Assembly (NCBI GenBank): GCA_913063325.1
Contig: CAJXYE010000040.1
Coordinates: forward strand, 1-40,905
Reading direction: 5' to 3'
DNA length: 40,905 nucleotides
Source: an uncultured Colwellia sp.
GTDB lineage: Bacteria; Pseudomonadota; Gammaproteobacteria; Enterobacterales; Alteromonadaceae
The notes below the pieces were generated by a model, which was not told the origin of the DNA, did no database searches, and was given only the letters and a program-made list of their open reading frames with translations. Every line of letters starts with the position of its first letter. Position 1 is the first letter of the stretch. A program made the position numbers and the translations under genes. Shown piece after piece: positions 7,862 to 16,639 of the stretch.

Positions 7862-9682
7862 ATGAATAAAGCACTATTTCTTATTTCATTACAACATGAG
7901 CTCGCCATGGCTATTGGCAATAAACTTGACTTAAAGGCCATGTTAAAGATTTTTTTAAAAGTCTGCTTCAACCGTCTCGATTTAACCAGTGCACATATCT
8001 ATGTCTATTGTGACCAATCTGGAATGCCTAGCAAATCATTACCATTAAAAGGTACAAGCTATCAGCACTTTTTAAGTATTCCGAAAATTAAACGCGGCCA
8101 ACCTTGGTCCAAAAACCCTCTGCTTGCAAACTTTTTTCAACAGCTAAACACAAGCCAAAAAAGCATTTCTTTTCAATGCGATAACGGACGATTTTTATTC
8201 GGCTTTATAATTCCTGAGTATGGTTTACTCACCTTTGAAACACACTATCAATTAGCCGATGAGGTGCAAAAGGCACTACAACCTATTTTGCAAAAGTTAG
8301 CCACCAGCTGCTATACCTCGATAGTGCATGACTCTCTTGTAAAAGAAATTAATTCCAGAAAACTAATCGAAGAGAAAGTTGCTTTCCAAGCACAACATGA
8401 TGGTTTAACAGGTTTGTTCAACCGCCAGCATATAAATTTCTTACTGGGTGAAGCTATAGAAGATGCTCGTACTAATGAAAAAGCTGGTAGTGTGGTATTT
8501 ATAGATCTCAACCGATTCAAGCCAATAAATGATGCAATGGGTCATACTGTCGGCGATAAAATACTACTCATACTAGCTCATAGGCTAAATTCATTGAGCA
8601 ACGAGAATTTAGATATTGGCCGCTTTGGTGGCGATCAATTTATTATTTTGCTAAAAAACCTTAAGAAGGATTATCCAGAAACGATTAATCAACTAATTGC
8701 TCAAGTTAACAAATTGCTTACCTCGCCTTTTATCATCGACACTAACTCTTATAAACTCACTTGCAGCATCGGCTATGCACTTTTCCCAATACAAAGTAGT
8801 ACCGTCAATAATCTTATTAAGTTTGCTGATATTGCCATGTATGAAGCTAAAAGAGCAAAAACTCAACAAGGCAAGCAGTACCAAAGAGCCATGTCTGAAA
8901 AAATTAAAAAGCGTTTAGCTTACGTTGATGATATGAAACAAGGATTAGCACAAGGCGATTTTAGGTTATATTATCAGGCTCAGTACAATCATTATGGTGA
9001 GATTATTGGTGCTGAAGCATTATTGCGTTGGCAACACCCTATTCATGGTAAAGAATCGCCTGCCCTCTATATTCCTATAGCAGAAGAAAGTGATCTTATT
9101 CTCTCCATTGGTCAATGGGTCTTAGAGCAAGCATGTCGTGACATCAAGAAATTAGAGCAATTATCACTACCAAAAAGTTTCAATAAAATAGCAATTAATA
9201 TCAGTGCTAAGCAGTTAATACAGCATGGTTTTCAAGAAAGTGTACTCAAGGCTATCAAGCAAAACGATATACCCGCCGATCGCTTGGCATTAGAGTTAAC
9301 CGAAAACCTCTTGGTAGAAAACATTGAAGATTCAATTAAATTGATTGCCTCGTTAAAAAAGAACGCGATTGATTGTGCTATTGATGATTTTGGTACAGGG
9401 TATTCTTCGCTCACCTACTTAAAGCGCATACCTGCAAGCGTATTAAAAATAGATCGCTCTTTTGTCACTAACATAGCACAAAGTAATGAAAGCGCAGCTA
9501 TCGCCAGCATGATTATTAGCTTAGGTAAAACCCTTAATATGGATATACTGGCTGAAGGTGTTGAAACACAAGAAGAACTTAACTGTTTAAAGGAACTTGG
9601 TTGTTTTCATTTCCAAGGGTTCTATTTTAGTGCCCCACTTCCCTTTAATGAGTTTGCTCAACGACTTAACTCTGACAACTAG
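7862..9682 (+). CDS. GGDEF-EAL cyclic-di-GMP protein with degenerate GGDQF site
   Basis: This is a cytoplasmic c-di-GMP turnover protein of 606 residues. Residues 1-165 form a GAF-like sensory region. The GGDEF domain (about 175-335) has DGLTGLFNRQH and FIDLNRFKPIND, but the active-site loop reads R-F-G-G-D-Q-F at 254-260, with Gln in place of the metal/catalytic acidic residue; cyclase activity is therefore doubtful. The EAL domain (about 350-600) keeps its key motifs: EALLRW (385-390), LELTEN, IDDFGTGYSSL, LKIDRSFV and LAEGVE, so it should be an active phosphodiesterase. The GGDQF domain may act as a GTP sensor, as in some dual-domain enzymes. An AGGTAGGT site precedes the ATG. It sits directly behind the FIST gene and converges with ubiA four bases away. 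Confidence 0.93.
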   Translation: MNKALFLISLQHELAMAIGNKLDLKAMLKIFLKVCFNRLDLTSAHIYVYCDQSGMPSKSLPLKGTSYQHFLSIPKIKRGQPWSKNPLLANFFQQLNTSQKSISFQCDNGRFLFGFIIPEYGLLTFETHYQLADEVQKALQPILQKLATSCYTSIVHDSLVKEINSRKLIEEKVAFQAQHDGLTGLFNRQHINFLLGEAIEDARTNEKAGSVVFIDLNRFKPINDAMGHTVGDKILLILAHRLNSLSNENLDIGRFGGDQFIILLKNLKKDYPETINQLIAQVNKLLTSPFIIDTNSYKLTCSIGYALFPIQSSTVNNLIKFADIAMYEAKRAKTQQGKQYQRAMSEKIKKRLAYVDDMKQGLAQGDFRLYYQAQYNHYGEIIGAEALLRWQHPIHGKESPALYIPIAEESDLILSIGQWVLEQACRDIKKLEQLSLPKSFNKIAINISAKQLIQHGFQESVLKAIKQNDIPADRLALELTENLLVENIEDSIKLIASLKKNAIDCAIDDFGTGYSSLTYLKRIPASVLKIDRSFVTNIAQSNESAAIASMIISLGKTLNMDILAEGVETQEELNCLKELGCFHFQGFYFSAPLPFNEFAQRLNSDN

Positions 9683-9685
9683 CTG

Positions 9686-10549
9686 TTACAAATACTCAAT
9701 AGCAATACCAACAAAGACAATTAAACCAACCCAATGGTTATGTAAAAAGGCTTGGAAACAAGCATTCCTTTCTCTATTTACAATTAACAGCTGTTGATAA
9801 CTAAATAAGGCTGCAGCGCCTATGAGACACAATTGATATGGCCAACCAAAGGCCAAAATATCCCCTACTGTCCATAATAAAGCCAAGGTGATTAATTGTA
9901 AAAAGCCAATAACACGCTTATCGTTCTCAGCAAATAAAATAGCGGTAGATTTCACCCCAATTTTAATATCATCATCCCTATCAACCATTGCGTACATAGT
10001 ATCGTAAGCTACTGTCCAGCATAAATTTGCAGTAAACAGCAACCAAGCAACTAGCGGTATTTCACCTTGCGCTTCTGAGAAGGCCATGATCATACCCCAG
10101 CTAAAAGCAGCACCTAAAAATAATTGCGGCAATTGGGTATAACGTTTCATAAAGGGGTAAATTGCCGCTAAAAATACTGCGACCACAGAGAGATAAATTG
10201 TTGGCCAACTTAACATCAGCACCAACGCAAGCGCCACACCAATTAATAAACCAAACAAATTAATAGCTTCAACAGAGGTCATCATGCCATTTACAAGCGG
10301 CCTATTTTTAGTGCGCTCAACTTCGCCATCTATTTTTCTATCGGCAAAGTCATTTATCACACACCCAGCACTACGCATAATAAATACACCTAAGCTAAAA
10401 ATGAGTAATATGCGCATGTTTGGCCAACCATCACTAGCAATCCACAATGCCCAGTATGTTGGCCATAACAAAAGGTATGTACCAATAGGCTTATCCATAC
10501 GAGTAATGAGCTTAATCGCTAACCATTTTTGTTGAATTCTTTTCAGCAT
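9686..10549 (-). CDS. ubiA: 4-hydroxybenzoate octaprenyltransferase UbiA
   Basis: UbiA attaches the polyprenyl tail to 4-hydroxybenzoate in the inner membrane, the second committed step of ubiquinone synthesis. The product has 287 residues with about eight or nine membrane helices. Both Asp-rich Mg-diphosphate motifs are present: NDFADRKID at 66-74 (with ERTKNRPL following) and YDTMYAMVDRDDD at 182-194. Its substrate is made by UbiC, encoded 213 bases upstream on the same strand. In relatives ubiC and ubiA are usually adjacent; here a repeat element separates them. No strong terminator is visible in the three bases before the converging neighbour. Confidence 0.97.
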   Translation of the reverse strand: MLKRIQQKWLAIKLITRMDKPIGTYLLLWPTYWALWIASDGWPNMRILLIFSLGVFIMRSAGCVINDFADRKIDGEVERTKNRPLVNGMMTSVEAINLFGLLIGVALALVLMLSWPTIYLSVVAVFLAAIYPFMKRYTQLPQLFLGAAFSWGMIMAFSEAQGEIPLVAWLLFTANLCWTVAYDTMYAMVDRDDDIKIGVKSTAILFAENDKRVIGFLQLITLALLWTVGDILAFGWPYQLCLIGAAALFSYQQLLIVNRERNACFQAFLHNHWVGLIVFVGIAIEYL

Positions 10550-10579
10550 TTATATATTTCTTTTAAGTGTTTATTTATT

Positions 10580-10737
10580 ATACCATTTGTATTAATTAAG
10601 GTTACAAAGTTCAATGAGAATAAATTTTCAAGAGCAAGCCGCCAGATTGAGTAATAGCTGGCTATTGGGGTGAAGCAACGACGTTAGTGGATGTTTAGAC
10701 CCGTTGAAAATAATCACTTACTCAAGGCAATTGGTAT
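10580..10737. repeat. MITE-like palindromic intergenic repeat between ubiC and ubiA
   Basis: The ends are near-perfect inverted repeats: ATACCATTTG (10580-10589) and CAATTGGTAT (10728-10737), whose complement is ATACCAATTG, one mismatch. The interior has no plausible gene and contains AGCAACGACGTT (around 10676), a block also found inside the element at 16441-16611. The size (about 158 bp), termini and shared core suggest a non-autonomous mobile repeat, perhaps decayed. Confidence 0.55.
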
Positions 10738-10762
10738 TAAGCTAGAGATTATTGCTTATCGG

Positions 10763-11383
10763 TTACTGATAAGCAAAAGCATCAGGTAAAAAAACCTCAG
10801 CCACCATCAAAGGTTTATTCTTCAGCATAAATATAGAGCGACGGCCCCAAAGCGCTTGCTTAGGTGTTTTTGTAGTCGTTTCAAAGACACCACTATTTAT
10901 ATTCATAGCGGCTAGTGTCGTGGCTAACTTCACCACACTAGAATCAGGTGCAAAAGAAGATAACTCTAAGCGTAAGCGTTGCAATGACGAGTTATTAAAC
11001 AATACCTGCCCTAATGGTTGCTCACCTAAATTGGCAAGCACTTGCTCTTCACCTGTTAAGCTCGTTAGCGGTAATAGGCTCCTAGCAAAAACTTGAGGCA
11101 CATTATCACAATACAAAATGACTTCGCGCACTAACACAGGCTCACCCACTTTAATTAAATCACACGCTTCTGCTGCTGAACAAGGTTGTTGTTGCTCACC
11201 AATAACCTTGACCATAAAGTGACCACTATGACTTTTCAAGCGGGCTGTAAGTGAGCCTTCATCAAGCAACCAATCCTTAAGCAACCTAGGCAATGAAGAG
11301 CAGGCCTCTTCGTCAGGTGACAGCCACTTTCCCGACAAAGTAATTGGGAAATGGATAGGAAAATTCACTATTTTCTGCTTCAT
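10763..11383 (-). CDS. ubiC: Chorismate pyruvate-lyase UbiC
   Basis: UbiC splits chorismate into 4-hydroxybenzoate and pyruvate, feeding UbiA. The product has 206 residues, somewhat longer than E. coli UbiC (about 165-200 in the family). Recognisable parts are [14 protein letters not shown] near 40-52, the [26 protein letters not shown] stretch near 85-110 that carries the substrate-binding Arg, PLGQVLF near 120, and the C-terminal [23 protein letters not shown] with the conserved catalytic-site Glu. A TACTTTAAAGTA palindrome lies just before the start codon. It is transcribed toward ubiA. Confidence 0.93.
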   Translation of the reverse strand: MKQKIVNFPIHFPITLSGKWLSPDEEACSSLPRLLKDWLLDEGSLTARLKSHSGHFMVKVIGEQQQPCSAAEACDLIKVGEPVLVREVILYCDNVPQVFARSLLPLTSLTGEEQVLANLGEQPLGQVLFNNSSLQRLRLELSSFAPDSSVVKLATTLAAMNINSGVFETTTKTPKQALWGRRSIFMLKNKPLMVAEVFLPDAFAYQ

Positions 11384-11697
11384 AAATCTACTTTAAAGTA
11401 TATTGGGGTGTAAAATCGTCGCTATAGTAGCAGACCTAATCAGTAAACTCATTTATCTCAACCAAGCTATTGCAAAAATTTCAATGAGTATGGCACTTAA
11501 CGTATTCTGTAAGCATATTTTTAAGGCTAACTAGTATTATTTTATTCAGCTTATTTCATCTCTCTAACTAATTTTTGGGCTATCAAAAATATCCTTAATC
11601 TAAGAAAAATGGCTATTTAACAAAAATAATCGAGCAGAACACTAAAATCAGGTTATGATAAGGATAAGTTTAACCATCACTAATCGATTATTATTTT
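11384..11697. other. Divergent intergenic region ubiC / fliL-like
   Basis: This 314-base AT-rich region has no convincing gene. It must hold the promoters of both flanking genes. A perfect 12-bp palindrome TACTTTAAAGTA (11389-11400) lies five bases before the ubiC start. A TATGAT box near 11655 is a possible -10 element for the fliL-like gene, which lacks a clear ribosome site. Confidence 0.4.
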
Positions 11698-12087
11698 ATG
11701 TTTAAGTACCTATTTCTCTTTTCTTTTTTACTTACCTTAAGTGCAAGTGTTTCACAGGCAAAAGCAAGTAACTATGCTTACTTTGGCTTTGAACCTGACA
11801 TTATCACCAATTATGTAGCAGTAAAAAAGAAAATGGGCTATGTACGTTTAACTGTTGAATTAATGGTTGAAGGCGACAATTTAACAATAGTTGAACATCA
11901 CTCACCTTTATTACGGGACGCCATTATTGATATTATTGGCCAACAATCGGAAGCGAAAATAAAATCAATGAAGGGTCGTGCAGAAATCCAATTATTGTGT
12001 GAAGAGCAAGTAAAAGAGTTATTAATCCAAGAAACCGGCGAACCACTCATCAAAAAGCTACTGTTTACCCAATGGTTAGATAACTAG
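11698..12087 (+). CDS. FliL-like secreted/periplasmic protein
   Basis: The product has 129 residues. Residues 1-22 are a signal peptide or N-terminal anchor ending SVSQAKA. The rest matches the FliL pattern: an aromatic-rich start (YAYFGFEPDIITNYV), a strand GYVRLTVELMVEG, then the helical LLRDAIIDIIGQQSEAKIKSMKGRAEIQ segment and an LLIQETGEPLIKKLLFTQWL C-terminus. FliL associates with the flagellar stator and helps torque generation. No flagellar genes are nearby, so this is an orphan paralogue and its partner is unknown. It has its own upstream region and converges with glpG. Confidence 0.8.
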   Translation: MFKYLFLFSFLLTLSASVSQAKASNYAYFGFEPDIITNYVAVKKKMGYVRLTVELMVEGDNLTIVEHHSPLLRDAIIDIIGQQSEAKIKSMKGRAEIQLLCEEQVKELLIQETGEPLIKKLLFTQWLDN

Positions 12088-12134
12088 CAAGCAACGGATA
12101 TTTAATACCTGTTACTTGCTGTCTTTTTATCGAA

Positions 12135-13025
12135 TCATTTTTTACCATGTACACCAATCACTTTTACAGTAAACACAGCCAAAAAGCATCCCGAGAGCAA
12201 GCCGAGTAAATGTGCCGTATTAGCGACATTAACCGGTAATAAATCAACAAAGCCAAGTACTAGCCAGAACAGTAAAAAGCCAACCAAGGGTTTAGCAAGA
12301 AATAAGCCCCGCTCCGGAGCTAAATAACCAAACCACCAGACAAAACCAACCAGCGCATATACCACACCAGATAAACCACCAAAATTCGAACCTGATACCA
12401 AATATTGTCCGACATTAGAAACAATAGCGGAGAGTAGTAGTAGATTGATTAGTGTTGATTTACCTAACGTTTTTTCAATACTACCTCCCAATTGCCACCA
12501 CCACATAGTGTTAAAAACAATATGTAGCCATGAGAAGTGAAAAAATGCTGGGCCGACCAAACGTATTGGATCGGCTAATAATGCATCAATTGATAGTTGC
12601 GGGTAAAACTGTAAGGCATAAAAGAGCTGTTGCGCCCACCCCAGTTCACTGAAGATAAAAACTAACCAACAAAGAATAAATACTAACAATGTGACAATGC
12701 CCGCATGGGCTAAAAAATTTTCTTGAAAACTGCGCATCAAGCTGAAGTCACTTGCATGTAAGCTGACTGTTTCGCCTCTATCCCATGCCGCTCGCTGATA
12801 TTTTTCGTCATAAGGCTTTAAAATAAAAGCATCAAACTCTACTTTCGCTTGTACTATTTTATCTTCGGGGCAATATATTACATGACCGTCTTCTTGGCTT
12901 GATTTGAGCTGTGCTTGAATACCTAATGATTGTAAGTAGTTGCTAAATAATAAGGCAATATTATGATCTTTAAGTTGAACCAAAGGCTGTAACGTATCCA
13001 TATTCTCAGCAGATTCACTTGTCAT
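12135..13025 (-). CDS. glpG: Rhomboid intramembrane serine protease GlpG
   Basis: GlpG cleaves transmembrane helices within the inner membrane. The product has 296 residues (E. coli 276). An N-terminal cytoplasmic GlpG domain covers about 10-80, followed by six helices. The catalytic dyad is visible: Ser219 in GLSG and His272 in NTAHLLG, with the oxyanion residues His168 and Asn172 in HIVFN. All are offset by 18 from the E. coli numbering, supporting orthology. It lies six bases downstream of glpE, the conserved glpEG pair. Confidence 0.95.
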   Translation of the reverse strand: MTSESAENMDTLQPLVQLKDHNIALLFSNYLQSLGIQAQLKSSQEDGHVIYCPEDKIVQAKVEFDAFILKPYDEKYQRAAWDRGETVSLHASDFSLMRSFQENFLAHAGIVTLLVFILCWLVFIFSELGWAQQLFYALQFYPQLSIDALLADPIRLVGPAFFHFSWLHIVFNTMWWWQLGGSIEKTLGKSTLINLLLLSAIVSNVGQYLVSGSNFGGLSGVVYALVGFVWWFGYLAPERGLFLAKPLVGFLLFWLVLGFVDLLPVNVANTAHLLGLLSGCFLAVFTVKVIGVHGKK

Positions 13026-13031
13026 CAGTCA

Positions 13032-13358
13032 TTATCGCTCTATATCATCAGGAAATTGTGTTTGCCATTGCGTAAAGCCACCATCAAGAGAGTAAACTTC
13101 GGTGAAATCTTGGCTAATTAAAAACTCGGCGGCTTGTTGACTAGAAATACCGTGATAACAACAAACAACCACAGGGGCATCTAGATCGGCTTCACGTAAA
13201 AAATCAGGAAGTGATTCATTGGTTAAATGAATTGATTCAGCAATTCGACCATTTGCAAAAGAATTAGCATCTCGAATATCGACAACAACATGTGATTTAT
13301 CTGCCATCACTGCTTGTAAGTCCGTCACGGACATATGCTTAAAACTATTCTCTGACAC
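13032..13358 (-). CDS. glpE: Thiosulfate sulfurtransferase GlpE
   Basis: GlpE is a single-domain rhodanese that transfers sulfane sulfur from thiosulfate to cyanide or thiols, in the cytoplasm. The product has 108 residues, the same length as E. coli GlpE. The active loop reads [12 protein letters not shown], with catalytic Cys67 before YHG. The start is GTG with GAGGAATACATA in front, a good ribosome site. It is the first gene of glpEG; a nested inverted repeat separates it from tdh upstream. Confidence 0.94.
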   Translation of the reverse strand: MSENSFKHMSVTDLQAVMADKSHVVVDIRDANSFANGRIAESIHLTNESLPDFLREADLDAPVVVCCYHGISSQQAAEFLISQDFTEVYSLDGGFTQWQTQFPDDIER

Positions 13359-13396
13359 TATGTATTCCTCATTGTATTACTGCCTAGCGGGCTAGT

Positions 13397-13485
13397 AAAT
13401 TCGTTATATTGTAGGCTGAATGCTTACGTAATCTATTATCAACTAACAATAGATTACGTTTCTCAACAGCTAGTATAACGAATTT
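13397..13485. repeat. Nested inverted repeats between tdh and glpE (terminator-like)
   Basis: The inner hairpin ACGTAATCTATT (13426-13437) pairs perfectly with AATAGATTACGT (13448-13459) across a 10-base loop. An outer pair, AAATTCGTTATA (13397-13408) and TATAACGAATTT (13474-13485), is also perfect over 12 bp and overlaps the tdh stop codon. The inner hairpin probably ends the kbl-tdh transcript; the double structure is more than a terminator needs and may be a small repeat element. Confidence 0.65.
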
Positions 13486-14509
13486 AGGTCCAATCTAAAA
13501 TGACCTTGCCAGATTGACCTGAGCGCATCATATCAAAACCTTGCTGAAAGTCGTCGATATTGTAGTGATGAGTAATGATCGGTGTTAAATCTAGGCCAGA
13601 CTGGATCAAACTTGCCATTTTATACCAAGTTTCAAACATTTCACGACCATAAATACCTTTAATGGTAAGCCCTTTAAAGATAACTTGGCTCCAATCAATA
13701 GCCATATCGCTGCCAGGAATACCTAACATGGCAATTTTACCACCATTATTCATATTTTCTAACATGCTAGTAAATGCAATAGGAACACCTGACATCTCTA
13801 AACCCACATCAAAGCCTTCTGTCATGCCTAAGTCTTTCATGACATCATTTAAATTTTCTTTACTCACATCAACAGCACGAGTAGCACCCATTTTCCTTGC
13901 AAGATCAAGACGGTATTCGTTTATGTCTGTGATAACAACATGACGAGCGCCTACATGTTTAGCAACCGCTGCAGCCATGATACCAATAGGACCAGCACCA
14001 GTAATGAGTACATCTTCACCCACTAAATCAAACGATAACGCGGTATGAACTGCATTACCAAAAGGGTCGAAAATAGCGGCTAAATCATCAGAAATTTCAT
14101 CCGGTAACTTAAAAGCATTATAAGCAGGTATCACAAGATATTCAGCGAACGAACCCGCACGGTTTACTCCAACACCGACAGTATTGCGGCACAAGTGAGT
14201 CCGACCACCACGACAATTACGACAATGACCACAGGTAATATGACCCTCACCAGAAACCCGGTCACCTAAATTAAAGCCTTTAACTTCTAGGCCAATACCG
14301 ACTACTTCACCCGCATATTCATGTCCGACAACCATAGGTGTAGGTACTGTTTTTTGGGCCCATTCATCCCAATTGTAAATATGGATATCTGTGCCACAAA
14401 TAGCCGTTTTATTAATTTTTATCAGCAGATCATTATGACCAAGCTTTGGTTTTTCAGTACGGGTTAACCAGATACCCGGCTCTGCTTTTAATTTAGCTAA
14501 AGATTTCAT
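13484..14509 (-). CDS. tdh: L-threonine 3-dehydrogenase
   Basis: Tdh oxidises L-threonine with NAD to 2-amino-3-ketobutyrate, which Kbl then cleaves. It is a zinc medium-chain dehydrogenase. From the ATG at 14509 it has 341 residues, the exact E. coli length; a GTG two codons earlier (14515) is possible, but AGAGAG sits five bases from the ATG. Visible: catalytic zinc Cys38 in [24 protein letters not shown] at 62-71, the structural zinc cluster [15 protein letters not shown] near 93-107, and the Rossmann loop [18 protein letters not shown] near 170. It lies 42 bases downstream of kbl. Confidence 0.97.
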   Translation of the reverse strand: MKSLAKLKAEPGIWLTRTEKPKLGHNDLLIKINKTAICGTDIHIYNWDEWAQKTVPTPMVVGHEYAGEVVGIGLEVKGFNLGDRVSGEGHITCGHCRNCRGGRTHLCRNTVGVGVNRAGSFAEYLVIPAYNAFKLPDEISDDLAAIFDPFGNAVHTALSFDLVGEDVLITGAGPIGIMAAAVAKHVGARHVVITDINEYRLDLARKMGATRAVDVSKENLNDVMKDLGMTEGFDVGLEMSGVPIAFTSMLENMNNGGKIAMLGIPGSDMAIDWSQVIFKGLTIKGIYGREMFETWYKMASLIQSGLDLTPIITHHYNIDDFQQGFDMMRSGQSGKVILDWT

Positions 14510-14551
14510 TGTCACTCTCTGTCTTATTAATTTTCAATTGAGTACAAGTAG

Positions 14552-15760
14552 TTAAATTACTGCCATTTCTTTACCAATACGGATAAAGGCTTCAATTGCA
14601 TGGTCTAACTGCGCTTTTGTATGCGCCGCAGAAATTTGAGTCCGGATACGTGCTTGCCCTTTAGGTACCACAGGGAAAGAGAAACCAATAACATAAATAC
14701 CTTCCGCTAATAAGCGGTCAGCCATAGCACTGGCAACTTTTGCGTCGCCTAACATTACCGGTACAATTGCATGATCTGCGCCAGCACAAGTAAAACCTGC
14801 GGCTTCCATGCTGTTACGAAAATAAGCTGCATTATCTTTTAAGGTTGTGCGTAAAGCATCGCCTTGCGCTAATAACTCAAGCACTTTCAAAGAGGCATTA
14901 ACGATTGCTGGAGCTAATGAATTAGAAAATAAGTAAGGACGCGAACGTTGACGTAACCATTCAACCACTTCTTTTTTCGCCGAAGTAAAACCGCCTGAAG
15001 CGCCGCCCATTGCTTTACCCAAAGTACCAGTGATAATGTCTACACGACCCATAACTTCACAGTATTCATGGCTACCACGACCTTGTTCACCTACAAAACC
15101 TACCGCATGTGAATCATCAACCATAACCATAGCATCGTATTTATCAGCTAAATCACAAACGCCCTTTAAGTTAGCGATAACGCCGTCCATTGAGAAAACT
15201 CCATCGGTAGCAATCAATTTAAAACGTGCGCCAGCTGCATCAGCTTCAATTAAACTCTGCTCTAAGGCAGCCATGTCATTATTAGCATAACGGAAACGTT
15301 TAGCTTTACATAAACGTACACCATCAATAATGGAGGCGTGATTTAGTGCATCACTAATGATGGCATCATCTGGCCCTAATAAGGTTTCAAATAAGCCAGT
15401 ATTCGCGTCAAAACAAGAAGAATATAAAATGGTATCTTCCATACCTAAAAACTTACTGATCTCCTGCTCTAACGTTTTATGTATATCTTGCGTACCACAG
15501 ATAAAACGAACCGATGCCATTCCAAAACCATGCTCATCTAGGCCCGTTTTTGCAGCGGCAATTAATTCGGGGTGATTTGCTAACCCTAAATAGTTATTTG
15601 CACAAAAATTGACGACGTCTTCGCCAGTATTAACGGCTATTTTGGGCTGCTGGGCAGTAGTAATAACACGCTCAGCTTTGTATAAACCATCTTCTTTTAC
15701 TTGCCCAATTTGTGTAGTTAAATGCGTGTAAAAACCTTTTGTAGATACAGAACCAGTCAT
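14552..15760 (-). CDS. kbl: 2-amino-3-ketobutyrate CoA ligase (glycine C-acetyltransferase)
   Basis: Kbl is a PLP enzyme that splits 2-amino-3-ketobutyrate with CoA into glycine and acetyl-CoA, completing threonine degradation. The product has 402 residues (E. coli 398). PLP lysine Lys249 lies in [13 protein letters not shown]; the DDSHAVGF motif at 215-222 supplies the pyridine-N aspartate and the histidine; the [10 protein letters not shown] substrate loop is at 51-60. It is the first gene of kbl-tdh, divergent from an Lrp/AsnC regulator that may control it. Confidence 0.97.
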   Translation of the reverse strand: MTGSVSTKGFYTHLTTQIGQVKEDGLYKAERVITTAQQPKIAVNTGEDVVNFCANNYLGLANHPELIAAAKTGLDEHGFGMASVRFICGTQDIHKTLEQEISKFLGMEDTILYSSCFDANTGLFETLLGPDDAIISDALNHASIIDGVRLCKAKRFRYANNDMAALEQSLIEADAAGARFKLIATDGVFSMDGVIANLKGVCDLADKYDAMVMVDDSHAVGFVGEQGRGSHEYCEVMGRVDIITGTLGKAMGGASGGFTSAKKEVVEWLRQRSRPYLFSNSLAPAIVNASLKVLELLAQGDALRTTLKDNAAYFRNSMEAAGFTCAGADHAIVPVMLGDAKVASAMADRLLAEGIYVIGFSFPVVPKGQARIRTQISAAHTKAQLDHAIEAFIRIGKEMAVI

Positions 15761-15787
15761 GTGAATTCCTTAAAAAATAATTTCAAT

Positions 15788-15882
15788 GGTCATATTATCC
15801 GCGCAGACCTTAGTGCAATAATAGTGACACTACTTGATGATATGACCTTTTTCATAGTCAAATTGACATATTAAGCTGTCAA
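15788..15882. promoter_or_regulatory. Candidate operators in the kbl / Lrp-like divergent region
   Basis: GGTCATATTATC (15788-15799) and GATGATATGACC (15836-15847) are inverted with one mismatch. Nearby, TTGACA-N8-TGTCAA (15863-15882) forms a second dyad. Both lie between the divergent starts, where an Lrp/AsnC protein would bind to control itself and kbl-tdh. This is inferred from symmetry and position. Confidence 0.45.
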
Positions 15883-15898
15883 AATGTAAGTTAAGCAC

Positions 15899-15904
15899 TA
15901 TAAT
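15899..15904 (+). promoter_or_regulatory. Possible -10 box of the Lrp-like gene
   Basis: A perfect TATAAT lies 30 bases before the chosen TTG start. The -35 region overlaps the TTGACA-N8-TGTCAA dyad, which would allow autoregulation. No ideal -35 box at 17-base spacing is seen. Confidence 0.4.
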
Positions 15905-15934
15905 TTGAAAATAGGCTGTAATGAGGAGTGTAGT

Positions 15935-16363
15935 TTGTTAACCGAAAAAGATGAAGAATTGCTATCAATTTTACGAATCAATGCTAGAGCAAGTGTGTCA
16001 GATATCGCCAGAGCAACAGGCGTTTCTAGAACAGCAATACAAAACCGACTTAATAAGCTTGAAAATAATAACGTCATTAAGGCCTACAGTGTTGTACTCG
16101 ACAGCGCCTATACCAGTGATTTAATTTCTGCTAACGTTTCGTTAAAAGTAAAACCCAATTTACGACAAACCATTTGTATTGCCTTAAGAAAAGTCCACCA
16201 AATCAGTCATATTCATTCAATCAGCGGCGAATATGATTTGCTGGTTTCCATACAAGCCAGTACCTTAGAAAAATTGAGCGAAGTACTCAATATGGTCTGC
16301 TCAACAGAAGGCGTAGAAAGAACCAACTCTGCCATTATTCTTGATACCATTTTTGAGCGCTAG
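15935..16363 (+). CDS. Lrp/AsnC family transcriptional regulator
   Basis: This is a DNA-binding feast/famine regulator of 142 residues. The winged HTH is at about residues 5-50 (LTEKDEELLSILRINARASV, then ARATGVSRTAIQNRLNKLE), and the RAM ligand-binding domain at about 60-140 contains HIHSISGEYDLLVSIQA. The TTG at 15935 was chosen because GAGGAG lies six bases before it; an earlier in-frame TTG at 15905 has no ribosome site and would add ten unconserved residues. Divergence from kbl-tdh makes threonine degradation the likeliest target. Confidence 0.9.
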   Translation: MLTEKDEELLSILRINARASVSDIARATGVSRTAIQNRLNKLENNNVIKAYSVVLDSAYTSDLISANVSLKVKPNLRQTICIALRKVHQISHIHSISGEYDLLVSIQASTLEKLSEVLNMVCSTEGVERTNSAIILDTIFER

Positions 16364-16410
16364 CCTTGGCATTTTTCAAATATGATCTCTATGGGTTATT
16401 ACCCCTGCCC

Positions 16411-16441
16411 AACCAATGAAGTTTTAGCAACTTCATTGGTT
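16411..16441 (+). terminator. Hairpin after the Lrp-like gene
   Basis: AACCAATGAAGTT (16411-16423) pairs perfectly with AACTTCATTGGTT (16429-16441) around a 5-base loop, 47 bases past the stop. There is no long T run, so termination may be weak. Its right arm abuts the repeat element that starts at 16441. Confidence 0.55.
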
Positions 16442-16611
16442 ATACCCGTCATCATTCAAAATGAACGATTCAGAGTGCTCGAGCAATTTCAATACAAGGC
16501 GCACCTTTGTATCAGGGTGATTCCCTTACAAGAAGGAGCAACGACGTTGTGATGCTGCTCAAGCAATTTTTTCTCCCACTGAAATATGCATTTTGAATGG
16601 TCACGGGTATA
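16441..16611. repeat. 171-bp MITE-like element with 23-bp inverted ends
   Basis: The left end TATACCCGTCATCATTCAAAATG (16441-16463) matches the complement of 16589-16611 (TATACCCGTGACCATTCAAAATG) with two mismatches. Inside are a TACAAAGGTGCGCCTTGTA-type dyad, two GCTC-AGCAATTT segments, and the AGCAACGACGTT block shared with the element near 10676. No gene fits in it. This is the pattern of a non-autonomous transposable repeat; TATA at both edges may be the target site. Confidence 0.7.
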
Positions 16612-16639
16612 TAAGGTATAATTACTGTAGACAGTTGAT

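Noticed and set aside
8621..8640. Active diguanylate cyclase site
   Set aside because: The motif reads GGDQF; loss of the acidic residue makes cyclase activity unlikely.
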